A stretch of DNA of 64,000 nucleotides, from assembly GCF_024399475.1 (NCBI RefSeq), contig NZ_CP101620.1:620001-684000 (forward strand). The letters are read 5' to 3'. The notes under the pieces are model-generated. The model worked only from the letters and a program-made list of their open reading frames with translations. It was not told where the DNA came from and searched no databases. A program made the translations under genes and the position numbers. This document shows, one piece after another, positions 56,897 through 64,000 of the stretch (positions are counted from its first letter, which is position 1; the number at the start of each line of letters is the position of its first letter). Origin of the DNA: Allocoprobacillus halotolerans. Its GTDB lineage: Bacteria > Bacillota_I > Bacilli_A > Erysipelotrichales > Coprobacillaceae.

Positions 56897-58555
56897 TTAT
56901 TTAACATCAGCAAATCTTAAATCAATTTGTTTGTAAGCTGTTCTTTGAATTCCAACTAATCTATCACTACAAATATAAGAAGTAGCTCTATGGAATACAG
57001 GACCAACTGGACATTCTTCAGCAAATAATTCTTCTGCTTGTTTTAAATATTCAGTACGTTTTGTTGTATCTGTTTCAGAATCAGCTTTTTCTAACAACGC
57101 ATCATATTCTTTATTACTATATTTTCCGTTGTTATTTCCATTGTCAGATTGAACAATTTCAAGATAACTCTTTGGATCGTTATAATCTGGAGACCATCCA
57201 GCAAATACGATATCAAAATCTTGAGTGTTCATTCTTTCAATTCTTGTCTTGAAAGTAACTTGGTCAACTTTAACAGTGATTCCTAAATTCTTTTGCCATT
57301 CTTCTTGGAAGTAAGCATACATTCTTTGTGCATCGTCACCTTCATCACCAAGTAATGTTAATGTGAAGTCTTCTAATTTCATTCCTTCTTCAGCTAAACC
57401 TTCTTCTAATAATTTCTTAGCTTCAGTATAATCTGTAGAACGTGGATATAAATTACCTAATGATTCAGTAAATTCACCTTTCGAAACCGCTTCAGTTGTA
57501 AATGCAGTAGCTACTTTTGATGCATCTTTACGAATATTTTCAATATATCCTTCTGCATCAACACCTAATGTTAAAGCTCTTCTCACTTTTGCATTGTCAT
57601 ATGGTTTTTGAGTTGTATTAAATAAGAAATACCAAGATCCTCCATCAACATAAGTTTGAACATCTTTACCTTGATCTTTTAAGTTAGATGCTTGTTCACC
57701 AGTTAAACCAATCATATCAATACTTCCGTTTTCGAATTCATTTAGCGCTGTATTTGTATCACTAATCATTCTGAAAGTAATTTGATCAATTTTGATTTCA
57801 TCTTTATTCCAATAATTTTCATTTTTCTCTAAAACAATTGAATCTTCATGATTCCATTCTTTAAATTTATATGGACCATTTCCTAAGAATTTATCCATAT
57901 CTGTTCCGTATTTTGTAACTCCACCAGCTTTTTCATAAGCATCTTTGTTTAATGGGGCAAAACTATAGAAAGACATTAAACTTACAAAATATGCATATGG
58001 TTTTGTTAATTGAACAGTAAATGTTCCAGCTTCATCGTCAGCTTTATAACCTTTTTTAGCTAAAGCAGCTTCTCTCTCTGCATCATTTTTAGCATCATAA
58101 ATATCTTGTGCTCCAACAATCAATGGTGCCCAAGTAGTTGCATATCCAGCACCGTTTTCTACATTGAACAATTGATCCCAAGCATATTCAAAATCACTTG
58201 CTTTCACTTGAGTTCCATCTTGCCATTTAGCTTCTGGATTTAAATTAAAAGTAATTGTCAATCCATCTTCAGAAATTCCTCCGTTTTCTTTTGTAGGAAC
58301 TTCTTTAGCCACACCTGGAATTGGCTCATCATTTCCATCTAAAGTTATTAATGTTTCCATTGTGTGTCTTAATACATTTCCTGAAGTACTATCAGTAGTC
58401 ATAAATGATAACATTTCAGGTGGTTCAGTTCCTAAGTTTACTGTAACAGCCTTAGTTCCTGATCCAGATTCAGAGTTACCTCCGCCACCACAACCAACTA
58501 GCATAGCTAAGCATACTAAAGAAGTGGCAAATTTTGCAAACCAGTTTCTTTTCAT
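56897..58555 (-). CDS. oppA: Oligopeptide-binding lipoprotein OppA
   Basis: A 552-residue solute-binding protein (SBP_bac_5). It has a lipoprotein signal, MKRNWFAKFATSLVCLAMLV followed by the lipobox cysteine. The family segment LTITFNLNPEAKWQDGTQVK, then SDFEYAWDQLF, binds peptide. The start at ATG 58555 is chosen for the GGAGGAGGG ribosome site and signal peptide. It is anchored on the outer membrane face and delivers peptides to OppBC. Confidence 0.95.
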   Translation of the reverse strand: MKRNWFAKFATSLVCLAMLVGCGGGGNSESGSGTKAVTVNLGTEPPEMLSFMTTDSTSGNVLRHTMETLITLDGNDEPIPGVAKEVPTKENGGISEDGLTITFNLNPEAKWQDGTQVKASDFEYAWDQLFNVENGAGYATTWAPLIVGAQDIYDAKNDAEREAALAKKGYKADDEAGTFTVQLTKPYAYFVSLMSFYSFAPLNKDAYEKAGGVTKYGTDMDKFLGNGPYKFKEWNHEDSIVLEKNENYWNKDEIKIDQITFRMISDTNTALNEFENGSIDMIGLTGEQASNLKDQGKDVQTYVDGGSWYFLFNTTQKPYDNAKVRRALTLGVDAEGYIENIRKDASKVATAFTTEAVSKGEFTESLGNLYPRSTDYTEAKKLLEEGLAEEGMKLEDFTLTLLGDEGDDAQRMYAYFQEEWQKNLGITVKVDQVTFKTRIERMNTQDFDIVFAGWSPDYNDPKSYLEIVQSDNGNNNGKYSNKEYDALLEKADSETDTTKRTEYLKQAEELFAEECPVGPVFHRATSYICSDRLVGIQRTAYKQIDLRFADVK

Positions 58556-58575
58556 TATTAAATTTCCCTCCTCCA

Positions 58576-58602
58576 AAATAACCAATCACGTCAGTTATTT
58601 TC
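58576..58602 (-). promoter_or_regulatory. Hairpin just upstream of the oppA ribosome site
   Basis: AAAATAAC and GTTATTTT (8 bp) flank a 11-base loop and end immediately before GGAGGAGGG, in position to affect translation or mRNA stability of oppA. Confidence 0.5.
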
Positions 58603-58768
58603 TACTAGTTTATCACAACTTTTTTAATATGGGAATATTTTTTTGATGTTTTTTTACGATTTTACGATAATTCTATCATAATTGCTTTATGTTTGTCTTT
58701 TGACTAAAAAATATTATCGTTTTTTTATAGATGCATACAATTTTCACATTGTATACACAATCAAACAA

Positions 58769-59578
58769 TTAAGAATTAAGGTCACTTTGTTGGATATGCA
58801 CATCAATTTGCCTTGCTGGGACCTTCACATTTTGTTGCTTATATATCTCTCTTATTGCAATCAATAAATCATCATTGACTTCATAAAAATGTTCATTATC
58901 AGCCCATACCCAAATTTGCAAGACAACACTTTGCTCTTTATATTCACTAATCTTAATACAAGGAGCAGGTTCTTGAAGAGCATAAGGATGTTTTTCAATA
59001 ACTTCCATTAATGCTTTTTTAAATTGGGCAATATCATTATCTGGATGCAAGTCTAAAGTAATCGTCACACGGCGCACTTCTTCATGTGAATAGTTCACAA
59101 AACTTGATGAAACCAAATCATTATTTGGAATTACAACCATTTTATTATCAAACGTCATAACGATTGTATATAATAATTGAATTTCCTGAACTGTTCCCAC
59201 ATAACCATCAATTTCAATAATATCTCCTTTTACAAAGGGTTTAGAAAATAATATCGTAATCCCTGAAGCAATGCCTTTTAAAGAATCTTGTAATCCTAAA
59301 GCAATGGCTGCTCCGGCTGTTGTTAAAACAGCAACTAAAGATGTTGTTGGCACACCTAATTGAGCAATCACTGTAATCACAACAATAATTTTTGATCCAA
59401 TATTTAATATAGAAATAACAAAATTCTCTATAATCGCATCAATTTGGCTTTTTTCCATCATTTTAGATAAAATATGTAAAATTATTTTAACTGCATACCA
59501 CCCAATCACAAAAATAATGGCAGCTTCTAAAATTTTCATACCGACATCTGCATATTTATTAATCAATTGATCTATCAT
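58769..59578 (-). CDS. mscS: Small-conductance mechanosensitive channel (MscS family)
   Basis: A 269-residue protein with three membrane helices. The pore helix carries LTTAGAAIALGLQDSLKGIA, the Gly/Ala-rich TM3 pattern, followed by the beta domain FVKGDIIEIDGYVGTVQEI and IPNNDLVSSSFVNYS. Length is close to E. coli MscS (286). It would release solutes on hypo-osmotic shock. It is monocistronic and divergent from degV. Confidence 0.95.
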   Translation of the reverse strand: MIDQLINKYADVGMKILEAAIIFVIGWYAVKIILHILSKMMEKSQIDAIIENFVISILNIGSKIIVVITVIAQLGVPTTSLVAVLTTAGAAIALGLQDSLKGIASGITILFSKPFVKGDIIEIDGYVGTVQEIQLLYTIVMTFDNKMVVIPNNDLVSSSFVNYSHEEVRRVTITLDLHPDNDIAQFKKALMEVIEKHPYALQEPAPCIKISEYKEQSVVLQIWVWADNEHFYEVNDDLLIAIREIYKQQNVKVPARQIDVHIQQSDLNS

Positions 59579-59753
59579 GATTTTTACCTCTTTTCTTTTT
59601 TCGTTATTTTATCACATTCCCTATTGAAAGCAATCTTTTTGTTTTATTATTCAATACAGTTATATTTTTAATGAATTTATCGCAACTATTCATAAAAATC
59701 TTGCAATATTTTTTTATTGATATAAAATGATATTATTAAAAGGAGGGAAATTC

Positions 59754-60623
59754 ATGAAAGTCGCAATTATGACTGATAGTAACAGTGGAATTACACAAAG
59801 TGAAGCAAAAGAATTAGGTATTTTTGTTTTACCAATGCCTTTTACGATTGATGGCAAAGAATATAAAGAAGATATTAATCTCACGCAAGATGAGTTTTAT
59901 GATAAATTAATGAATGGAGCTGAAGTTTTTACTTCTCAACCTGCAGCAGGAGAAGTGACTGGTTTTTTTGATCGTATTTTAGAAGACTATGATCAAATTG
60001 TTCACATTCCTATGTCTAGTGGTTTAAGTGGCTCATGTCAAACAGCTATGATGTTAGCTGATGATGAAGATTATAAAGGAAAGGTTTTTGTTGTTGATTC
60101 ACAACGTATTTCAGTCACTCAAAAATGGGATGTACTAGATGCCATAGAAATGGCAAAACAAGGTAAAGATGCCAAAGAAATTCATGATATTTTAATGCAA
60201 AATAAATTAAATGCATCTATTTATATTACAGTTAATACTTTAGAATACCTTAAAAAAGGTGGCCGTATTACACCAGCTGCCGCAGCACTAGGAGGTTTAT
60301 TAAAAATCAAACCTATTTTAACAATTCAAGGAGAAAAACTTGATTCTTTCCAAAAAACTCGTACAATGCAAAAAGCCGCAAAAATTATGATTGATGCGCT
60401 TCGTCAAGATATTCAAGAACATATTGACCCTGTCAATGAAGACATGTCTGATGCGCATATCATGATTGCTTATACATATGATAAAGACCAGGCTTTGGAA
60501 TTTAAAAAAGAGGTTGAAGAAGCTTTTCCAAATCACGAAGTCATCTGTGATCCTCTTTCATTGAGTGTAGCCTGTCATATTGGTCCGCATTCTCTTGCTA
60601 TTGCTACATGTAAAAAGATTTAA
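59754..60623 (+). CDS. DegV family fatty-acid-binding protein
   Basis: A 289-residue DegV/FakB-type protein. It begins MKVAIMTDSNSGIT with the conserved TDS, then FTSQPAAGEV, IPMSSGLSGSCQTA and VNTLEYLKKGGRIT, all lipid-head-group contact motifs. FakB proteins present fatty acids to FakA kinase; no fakA is seen nearby. AGGAGGG precedes ATG 59754. Confidence 0.93.
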   Translation: MKVAIMTDSNSGITQSEAKELGIFVLPMPFTIDGKEYKEDINLTQDEFYDKLMNGAEVFTSQPAAGEVTGFFDRILEDYDQIVHIPMSSGLSGSCQTAMMLADDEDYKGKVFVVDSQRISVTQKWDVLDAIEMAKQGKDAKEIHDILMQNKLNASIYITVNTLEYLKKGGRITPAAAALGGLLKIKPILTIQGEKLDSFQKTRTMQKAAKIMIDALRQDIQEHIDPVNEDMSDAHIMIAYTYDKDQALEFKKEVEEAFPNHEVICDPLSLSVACHIGPHSLAIATCKKI

Positions 60624-60625
60624 TC

Positions 60626-60649
60626 GCTACTCATAAGAGTAGCTTTTTT
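60626..60649 (+). terminator. Intrinsic terminator of degV
   Basis: GCTACTC, loop ATAA, GAGTAGC and TTTTTT. Confidence 0.92.
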
Positions 60650-60715
60650 GTTAAATTCTTGCATTTCCCTTTGTTTTCAGTTATGATACAGTATGTCAAT
60701 ATGATAAATAATGAG

Positions 60716-60832
60716 TTTTCAACAATTTTAATTATCAATCTTAAATAAAAAATCATGTGCTTTAGTGAAAAAATATATTAAAAATGGTATAATATATATA
60801 ATTTAGATGCTTTTTATTTGAATTGTTGAAAA
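60716..60832 (+). promoter_or_regulatory. Promoter region of rnj flanked by a 12-bp inverted repeat
   Basis: An extended -10 (TGGTATAAT, TATAAT 60788-60793) lies upstream of the RNase J gene. TTTTCAACAATT (60716-60727) and AATTGTTGAAAA (60821-60832) are perfect inverted repeats around it, 93 bases apart. They could be paired operator sites or, if transcription starts further upstream, an mRNA stem. Confidence 0.5.
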
Positions 60833-60867
60833 ACAAATATAATATAATGAAAGAAAGGTGAGAGTGA

Positions 60868-62613
60868 ATGGCAGATATGCCTCAAAAACGTTCTTTTCAA
60901 AAAAGAACACCCTATAATAATAGAAATAGACAAATAAAAAATGAAACATTATCATCTGATACAAAAGTTTTTGCATTAGGTGGTTTAAATGAAGTTGGAA
61001 AAAATATGTATTGTATTGAACATAACAATGAATTAGTCATTATTGATGCTGGTGTGAAATTCGCTGAAGATGGATTACCAGGTATTGATTATGTAATTCC
61101 AGACTATACATATTTAAAACGTAATCAAAAGAAAATTAAAGCCTTATTGATTACCCATGGACATGAAGATCATATTGGAGGAATTCCATTCCTTTTACAG
61201 GTTGTACATATTCCTTTTATTTATGCTTCCCCACTTGCTTGTGCAATGATTCGTCGAAAACTTGAGGAAAAACGTTTAACACAAGCAACAAAATTAATAC
61301 AAATTAATAATTTATCACAAGTGAAAACAAAATATTTTAATATTGGTTTCTTTAAAACCAATCATTCCATCCCTGAATCTTTGGGAATTGTTGTGAATAC
61401 GCCTAATGGACGTATTGTTTCAACAGGTGACTTTAAATTTGATTTAACACCTGTTGGTGATCCTGCTGATTTTCAAGTTATGTCCTTTTTAGGAGAAACA
61501 GGTGTCACCTTATTATTGAGTGATTCTACCAATGCTGAAGTTCCTAATTTTTCAATTAGTGAAAAACAAGTTGCTTACAGTGTTCAAGAGGAATTTAGAA
61601 AAACAGAGGGACGTTTAATTGTTGCCACTTTTGCTTCTAACGTTCATCGTGTCCAGCAGATTATTGATGCTGCTGTCAAATTTAATCGTAAAATTTTGGT
61701 TTTTGGACGTTCAATGGAAAACAATATTCAAGTTTCACGAAAACTTGGTTATATTAAATGCCCAGATCGTTTCTTTATTAAAAACGATGAAGCAAAACAC
61801 TTACCTGATAATGAAATCTTAATCTTATGTACAGGTAGTCAAGGTGAAGCTTTAGCAGCATTAAGTCGTATTGCTAATGGAACACATCGTCAAATTTCTA
61901 TAAAACCTGGTGATACTGTTGTCTTTTCATCGAATCCTATTCCAGGTAATGCCAACAGTGTCAGCAAAGTTATTAATAAACTTTATCGTGCCGGAGCTAG
62001 AGTTTTAACAAACGAAGCCATTAACAATTTGCATACTTCTGGACATGCTTCACAGGAAGAACAAAAATTGATGTTGTTATTGACACGTCCAAAATATTTC
62101 TTCCCAGTTCATGGTGAATATCGTATGTTGAAGATTCATGCTAAATTATTCGAAGAAGTTGGACTTACAAAAGGCAATGCTTTTGTGTTATCTAATGGAG
62201 ATTCTATTCTTTTGCATAACGAAGAAGCGCGTTTAGGACCACGTATTCATGTGGATGATATCTATGTTGATGGCAATGACATTACTGGTTTATCAACTGC
62301 TGTATTAAGAGATCGACAGATTTTAAGTGAAGATGGTATGGTTTCTGTATTAATTTCTATGGATTCCCGTGCAGGTTGCTTACTCAATAAGCCAATTATT
62401 ATGTCACGTGGTTTTGTTTATATGCAAGATAGTAAAGAAATGATTCGTGAAGCAGAATTGCTAGTCAGTCGAGAACTTTCTCAATTATTAAGAAGAAAAA
62501 CAACTTTTGGTGAAATCAAAAATACAATCAGGGATACTTTGGCTCCTTATTTCTATCAAAAAACCAAGAGAAATCCAATGATTATTCCTGTTATTATGAA
62601 TAAAAAAGTATGA
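60868..62613 (+). CDS. rnj: Ribonuclease J
   Basis: A 581-residue beta-CASP metallo-beta-lactamase ribonuclease. It has LITHGHEDHIGGIPFLLQ (motif 2), FKTNHSIPESLGIVV, STGDFKFDL, the beta-CASP segment FGRSMENNIQVSRKLGYI and HTSGHASQEEQKLMLLL. The basic N-terminal tail (PQKRSFQKRTPYNNRNRQ) is common. It performs 5'-3' exonuclease and endonuclease steps of mRNA decay. AAAGGTGAG precedes ATG 60868. Its stop overlaps the next gene. Confidence 0.96.
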   Translation: MADMPQKRSFQKRTPYNNRNRQIKNETLSSDTKVFALGGLNEVGKNMYCIEHNNELVIIDAGVKFAEDGLPGIDYVIPDYTYLKRNQKKIKALLITHGHEDHIGGIPFLLQVVHIPFIYASPLACAMIRRKLEEKRLTQATKLIQINNLSQVKTKYFNIGFFKTNHSIPESLGIVVNTPNGRIVSTGDFKFDLTPVGDPADFQVMSFLGETGVTLLLSDSTNAEVPNFSISEKQVAYSVQEEFRKTEGRLIVATFASNVHRVQQIIDAAVKFNRKILVFGRSMENNIQVSRKLGYIKCPDRFFIKNDEAKHLPDNEILILCTGSQGEALAALSRIANGTHRQISIKPGDTVVFSSNPIPGNANSVSKVINKLYRAGARVLTNEAINNLHTSGHASQEEQKLMLLLTRPKYFFPVHGEYRMLKIHAKLFEEVGLTKGNAFVLSNGDSILLHNEEARLGPRIHVDDIYVDGNDITGLSTAVLRDRQILSEDGMVSVLISMDSRAGCLLNKPIIMSRGFVYMQDSKEMIREAELLVSRELSQLLRRKTTFGEIKNTIRDTLAPYFYQKTKRNPMIIPVIMNKKV

Positions 62614-63437
62614 AAAAGTTTATAAGACGATTAATTTTACTATTAATCGTCTTTGGTTTATGTTTTCTTGGATATTACATATATGCTGTATCACCAAAAG
62701 CCTATGAATTTCACGAACAAAAATACATCAACTCTCATATTTCATCTCAATTAAATGGTTTTAAGATTGCCTTTATCTCTGATGTCAATTTAACAGATCA
62801 AGAAAGTTTAACACGTTTTCAATCAATCGTTAATGAATTAAATAACTATCCTTTTGATATGGTTATCTTTGGTGGTGATTTATATGATGAGCAAGTTTTT
62901 AAAGGTGATGAGGTATCTAAAATTTTAAAAAGTATTCAATGTCAATATGGTAAATTGGCTATCCTAGGAGAGCGTGACGAAAATTCTTCTTTAGAAGTCA
63001 CTCAAATTCTTAATAATGGTGGTTTTGAAGTTTTAAGTAATGAAACAAGATCTCTTTATTATAAAGACACATCATTAACATTGGTGGCTTATGATGATGA
63101 ATACGATTTTTCAAAATTAAAGACTTCACAAGATAAATTTATACTTGGTATCTCACATGAACCTGATACTTTTACACAAGCAAAAGACTATGTTCATTTA
63201 CAATTATCTGGACATAGTTATGGAGGATCTGTTTATGTTCCTTATTTTGGATCATTATTTCCAATTGATGGAGCAAAGACATATAATCATGGAACTTATG
63301 AAGAAAAGAATGCAACTCTTATTGTTTCAAATGGAATCAGTGGTCCAGCTTCTTTCCCATTCAAAGTTCTATGCCCTAATCAAATACAACTCATTGCATT
63401 GAATACCAAAAGTAATGATACAACTCAAAATGAATAA
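62610..63437 (+). CDS. Calcineurin-like metallophosphoesterase with altered motifs
   Basis: A 275-residue protein coupled to rnj by ATGA overlap. An N-terminal membrane helix (LILLLIVFGLCFLGYYIYAV) puts the domain outside the cytoplasm. The family motifs are divergent: the usual D-x-H reads ISDVNL, GD is kept in FGGDLYDE, GNH(D/E) reads LGERDE, then ISHEPD and LSGHSYGG are kept. Loss of the first histidine and of the Asn-His pair suggests altered metal binding or reduced activity. Relatives of the YkuE type remove phosphate from lipids or nucleotides; function here is uncertain. Confidence 0.8.
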   Translation: MKKFIRRLILLLIVFGLCFLGYYIYAVSPKAYEFHEQKYINSHISSQLNGFKIAFISDVNLTDQESLTRFQSIVNELNNYPFDMVIFGGDLYDEQVFKGDEVSKILKSIQCQYGKLAILGERDENSSLEVTQILNNGGFEVLSNETRSLYYKDTSLTLVAYDDEYDFSKLKTSQDKFILGISHEPDTFTQAKDYVHLQLSGHSYGGSVYVPYFGSLFPIDGAKTYNHGTYEEKNATLIVSNGISGPASFPFKVLCPNQIQLIALNTKSNDTTQNE

Positions 63438-63485
63438 AAAAATATGATAAAACAAAAAATTTCAAAGATAAAATATATAAGAATA

Positions 63486-63515
63486 TTGATTTTTTTGCAT
63501 AATTTATTGTATAGT
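63486..63515 (+). promoter_or_regulatory. Promoter of the toxI-like antitoxin RNA
   Basis: TTGATT (63486-63491), 18-bp spacer, TATAGT (63510-63515). Transcription would start near 63522, just before the antitoxin region. Confidence 0.65.
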
Positions 63516-63521
63516 GAATAT

Positions 63522-63628
63522 GCTAATAATGATACAGTTTGTATCAGCAAAAAGTCGAAGAACCCAAGCCATAGTGGGAATTGAAAAAGTGAAACAAGGA
63601 ATTCTATTTAAGAATTTCTTGTTTTTCT
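63522..63628 (+). ncRNA. ToxI-like antitoxin RNA of a type III toxin-antitoxin system
   Basis: A short non-coding stretch between a promoter and the toxin gene. After a small stem (GATACA/TGTATC, 63531-63545), AAAAAGT occurs at 63549-63555 and again at 63584-63590, delimiting a 35-nt unit. That is the usual size of ToxI pseudoknot repeats, whose ends are cut by ToxN in A-rich sequence. Inside, CCCA/TGGG can form one stem. Only about one and a fraction repeats are present. A 12-bp terminator stem (63594-63622) with a T-run separates it from the toxin, as in known type III loci. Confidence 0.72.
63594..63626 (+). terminator. Attenuating terminator between antitoxin RNA and toxin
   Basis: ACAAGGAATTCT pairs with AGAATTTCTTGT (one G-U), loop ATTT, then TTTTT. 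Partial readthrough would set the antitoxin-to-toxin ratio. Confidence 0.85.
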
Positions 63629-63641
63629 ATAGGAGGACTAT

Positions 63642-64000
63642 ATGGAAAAATTAAAAATTTATTTTATAGACAGCAATCATATAAATTATTTAAGAAAGTA
63701 CGACAGCAAAGTAGCATATAATAATGTGCCTAATAGACCTTATATTGGTGTTGTTTATAAATATAATGGTTTCCATTATTTCGCTCCATTATCAAGTCCT
63801 AAACCAAAACATACGAAATTGAAAAATAGCACAATTGATATTTTCAAAATAAAAGATGGAAAATTGGGAATCATAAATACTAACAACATGTTTCCAACAC
63901 CTATAGAAGCACTTATTGAAGCCATTCCAAATATTCATGATAAAAAATATAAAGCATTATTAATAGAGCAGTTAGATTTCATTAATCACCATAGAGAGGT
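63642..64000 (+). CDS. ToxN/AbiQ-family endoribonuclease toxin, truncated by window end
   Basis: It starts at ATG 63642 behind AGGAGG and stays open to the window edge (119 codons visible). The start KIYFIDSNHINYLRKYDSKV, the segment RPYIGVVYKYNGFHYFAPLS with PLSSPKPKH, and LGIINTNNMFPTPIEALI follow the ToxN/AbiQ pattern. Type III toxins are sequence-specific ribonucleases of about 160-170 residues, inhibited by their own RNA antitoxin, and often give phage defence by abortive infection. The upstream promoter, repeat RNA and terminator support the assignment. Confidence 0.85.
   Translation, partial: MEKLKIYFIDSNHINYLRKYDSKVAYNNVPNRPYIGVVYKYNGFHYFAPLSSPKPKHTKLKNSTIDIFKIKDGKLGIINTNNMFPTPIEALIEAIPNIHDKKYKALLIEQLDFINHHRE

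Noticed and set aside
63549-63590. Start of a CRISPR array
   Set aside because: Only two short AAAAAGT repeats exist, the interval is transcribed ahead of a ToxN-like gene, and no palindromic CRISPR repeat is seen.

Overview
The window looks like a chromosomal segment of a low-GC, AT-rich Bacillota, probably a gut Erysipelotrichia / Coprobacillaceae-type organism. This is inferred from base composition, strong GGAGG ribosome sites, RNase J, a glycogen phosphorylase/branching-enzyme pair, an Opp transporter, LoaP-type NusG paralogues and a type III toxin-antitoxin locus. No rRNA, tRNA or CRISPR array was seen.

Layout. 1-2034: right part of a damaged IS66 element. 2176-6611: PRD regulator, metallo-beta-lactamase-fold hydrolase and PTS EIIBC, one leftward operon. 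6955-7489: remnant of a surface-type protein. 7558-9863: UDP-glucuronate epimerase and UDP-glucose dehydrogenase. 10232-23345: leftward Wzx/Wzy-type polysaccharide operon with a PglC/PglD/PglE-like initiation module and six glycosyltransferases. 23468-24692: two LoaP-like antiterminators around a 71-aa protein, translationally coupled, followed by a 60-nt leader stem-loop. 24705-25818: a tyrosine recombinase gene between 21-bp perfect inverted repeats. 26042-27728: a hypothetical gene and an Rpn-type nuclease. 27987-34096: mfd, pth, pulA. 34369-36048: Na/phosphate cotransporter behind four 11-bp-spaced TTAACA-like repeats. 36254-42503: flavoprotein, YbaK, glgP, glgB, small HTH regulator. 42740-52789: housekeeping and membrane genes plus an orphan structured RNA. 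52883-58555: oppABCDF. 58769-63437: mscS, degV, rnj, phosphoesterase. 63486-64000: toxIN-like type III toxin-antitoxin, toxin cut by the window edge.

The most interesting system is an apparent invertible switch in front of the polysaccharide locus. The segment carries the recombinase, its own leftward promoter and a strong rightward promoter (TTGATA, 17 bp, TATAAA). In the orientation read here the rightward promoter fires out of the segment into an intrinsic terminator at 25829-25854. The left recombination site is itself a perfect 9-bp stem with a U-run, ending the recombinase message before loaP. Inversion would point the strong promoter at loaP and start RNA inside the site, so that terminator could not form. 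The LoaP proteins would then be made and could carry polymerase through the long polysaccharide operon. As assembled the switch looks OFF.

A caution on gene integrity: about thirty single-base shifts break otherwise well-conserved genes, including mfd, pulA and oppF. Nearly all can be repaired by adding one base to an A or T run. This pattern fits consensus errors better than true decay, so most broken genes are annotated below as single genes with a noted shift.
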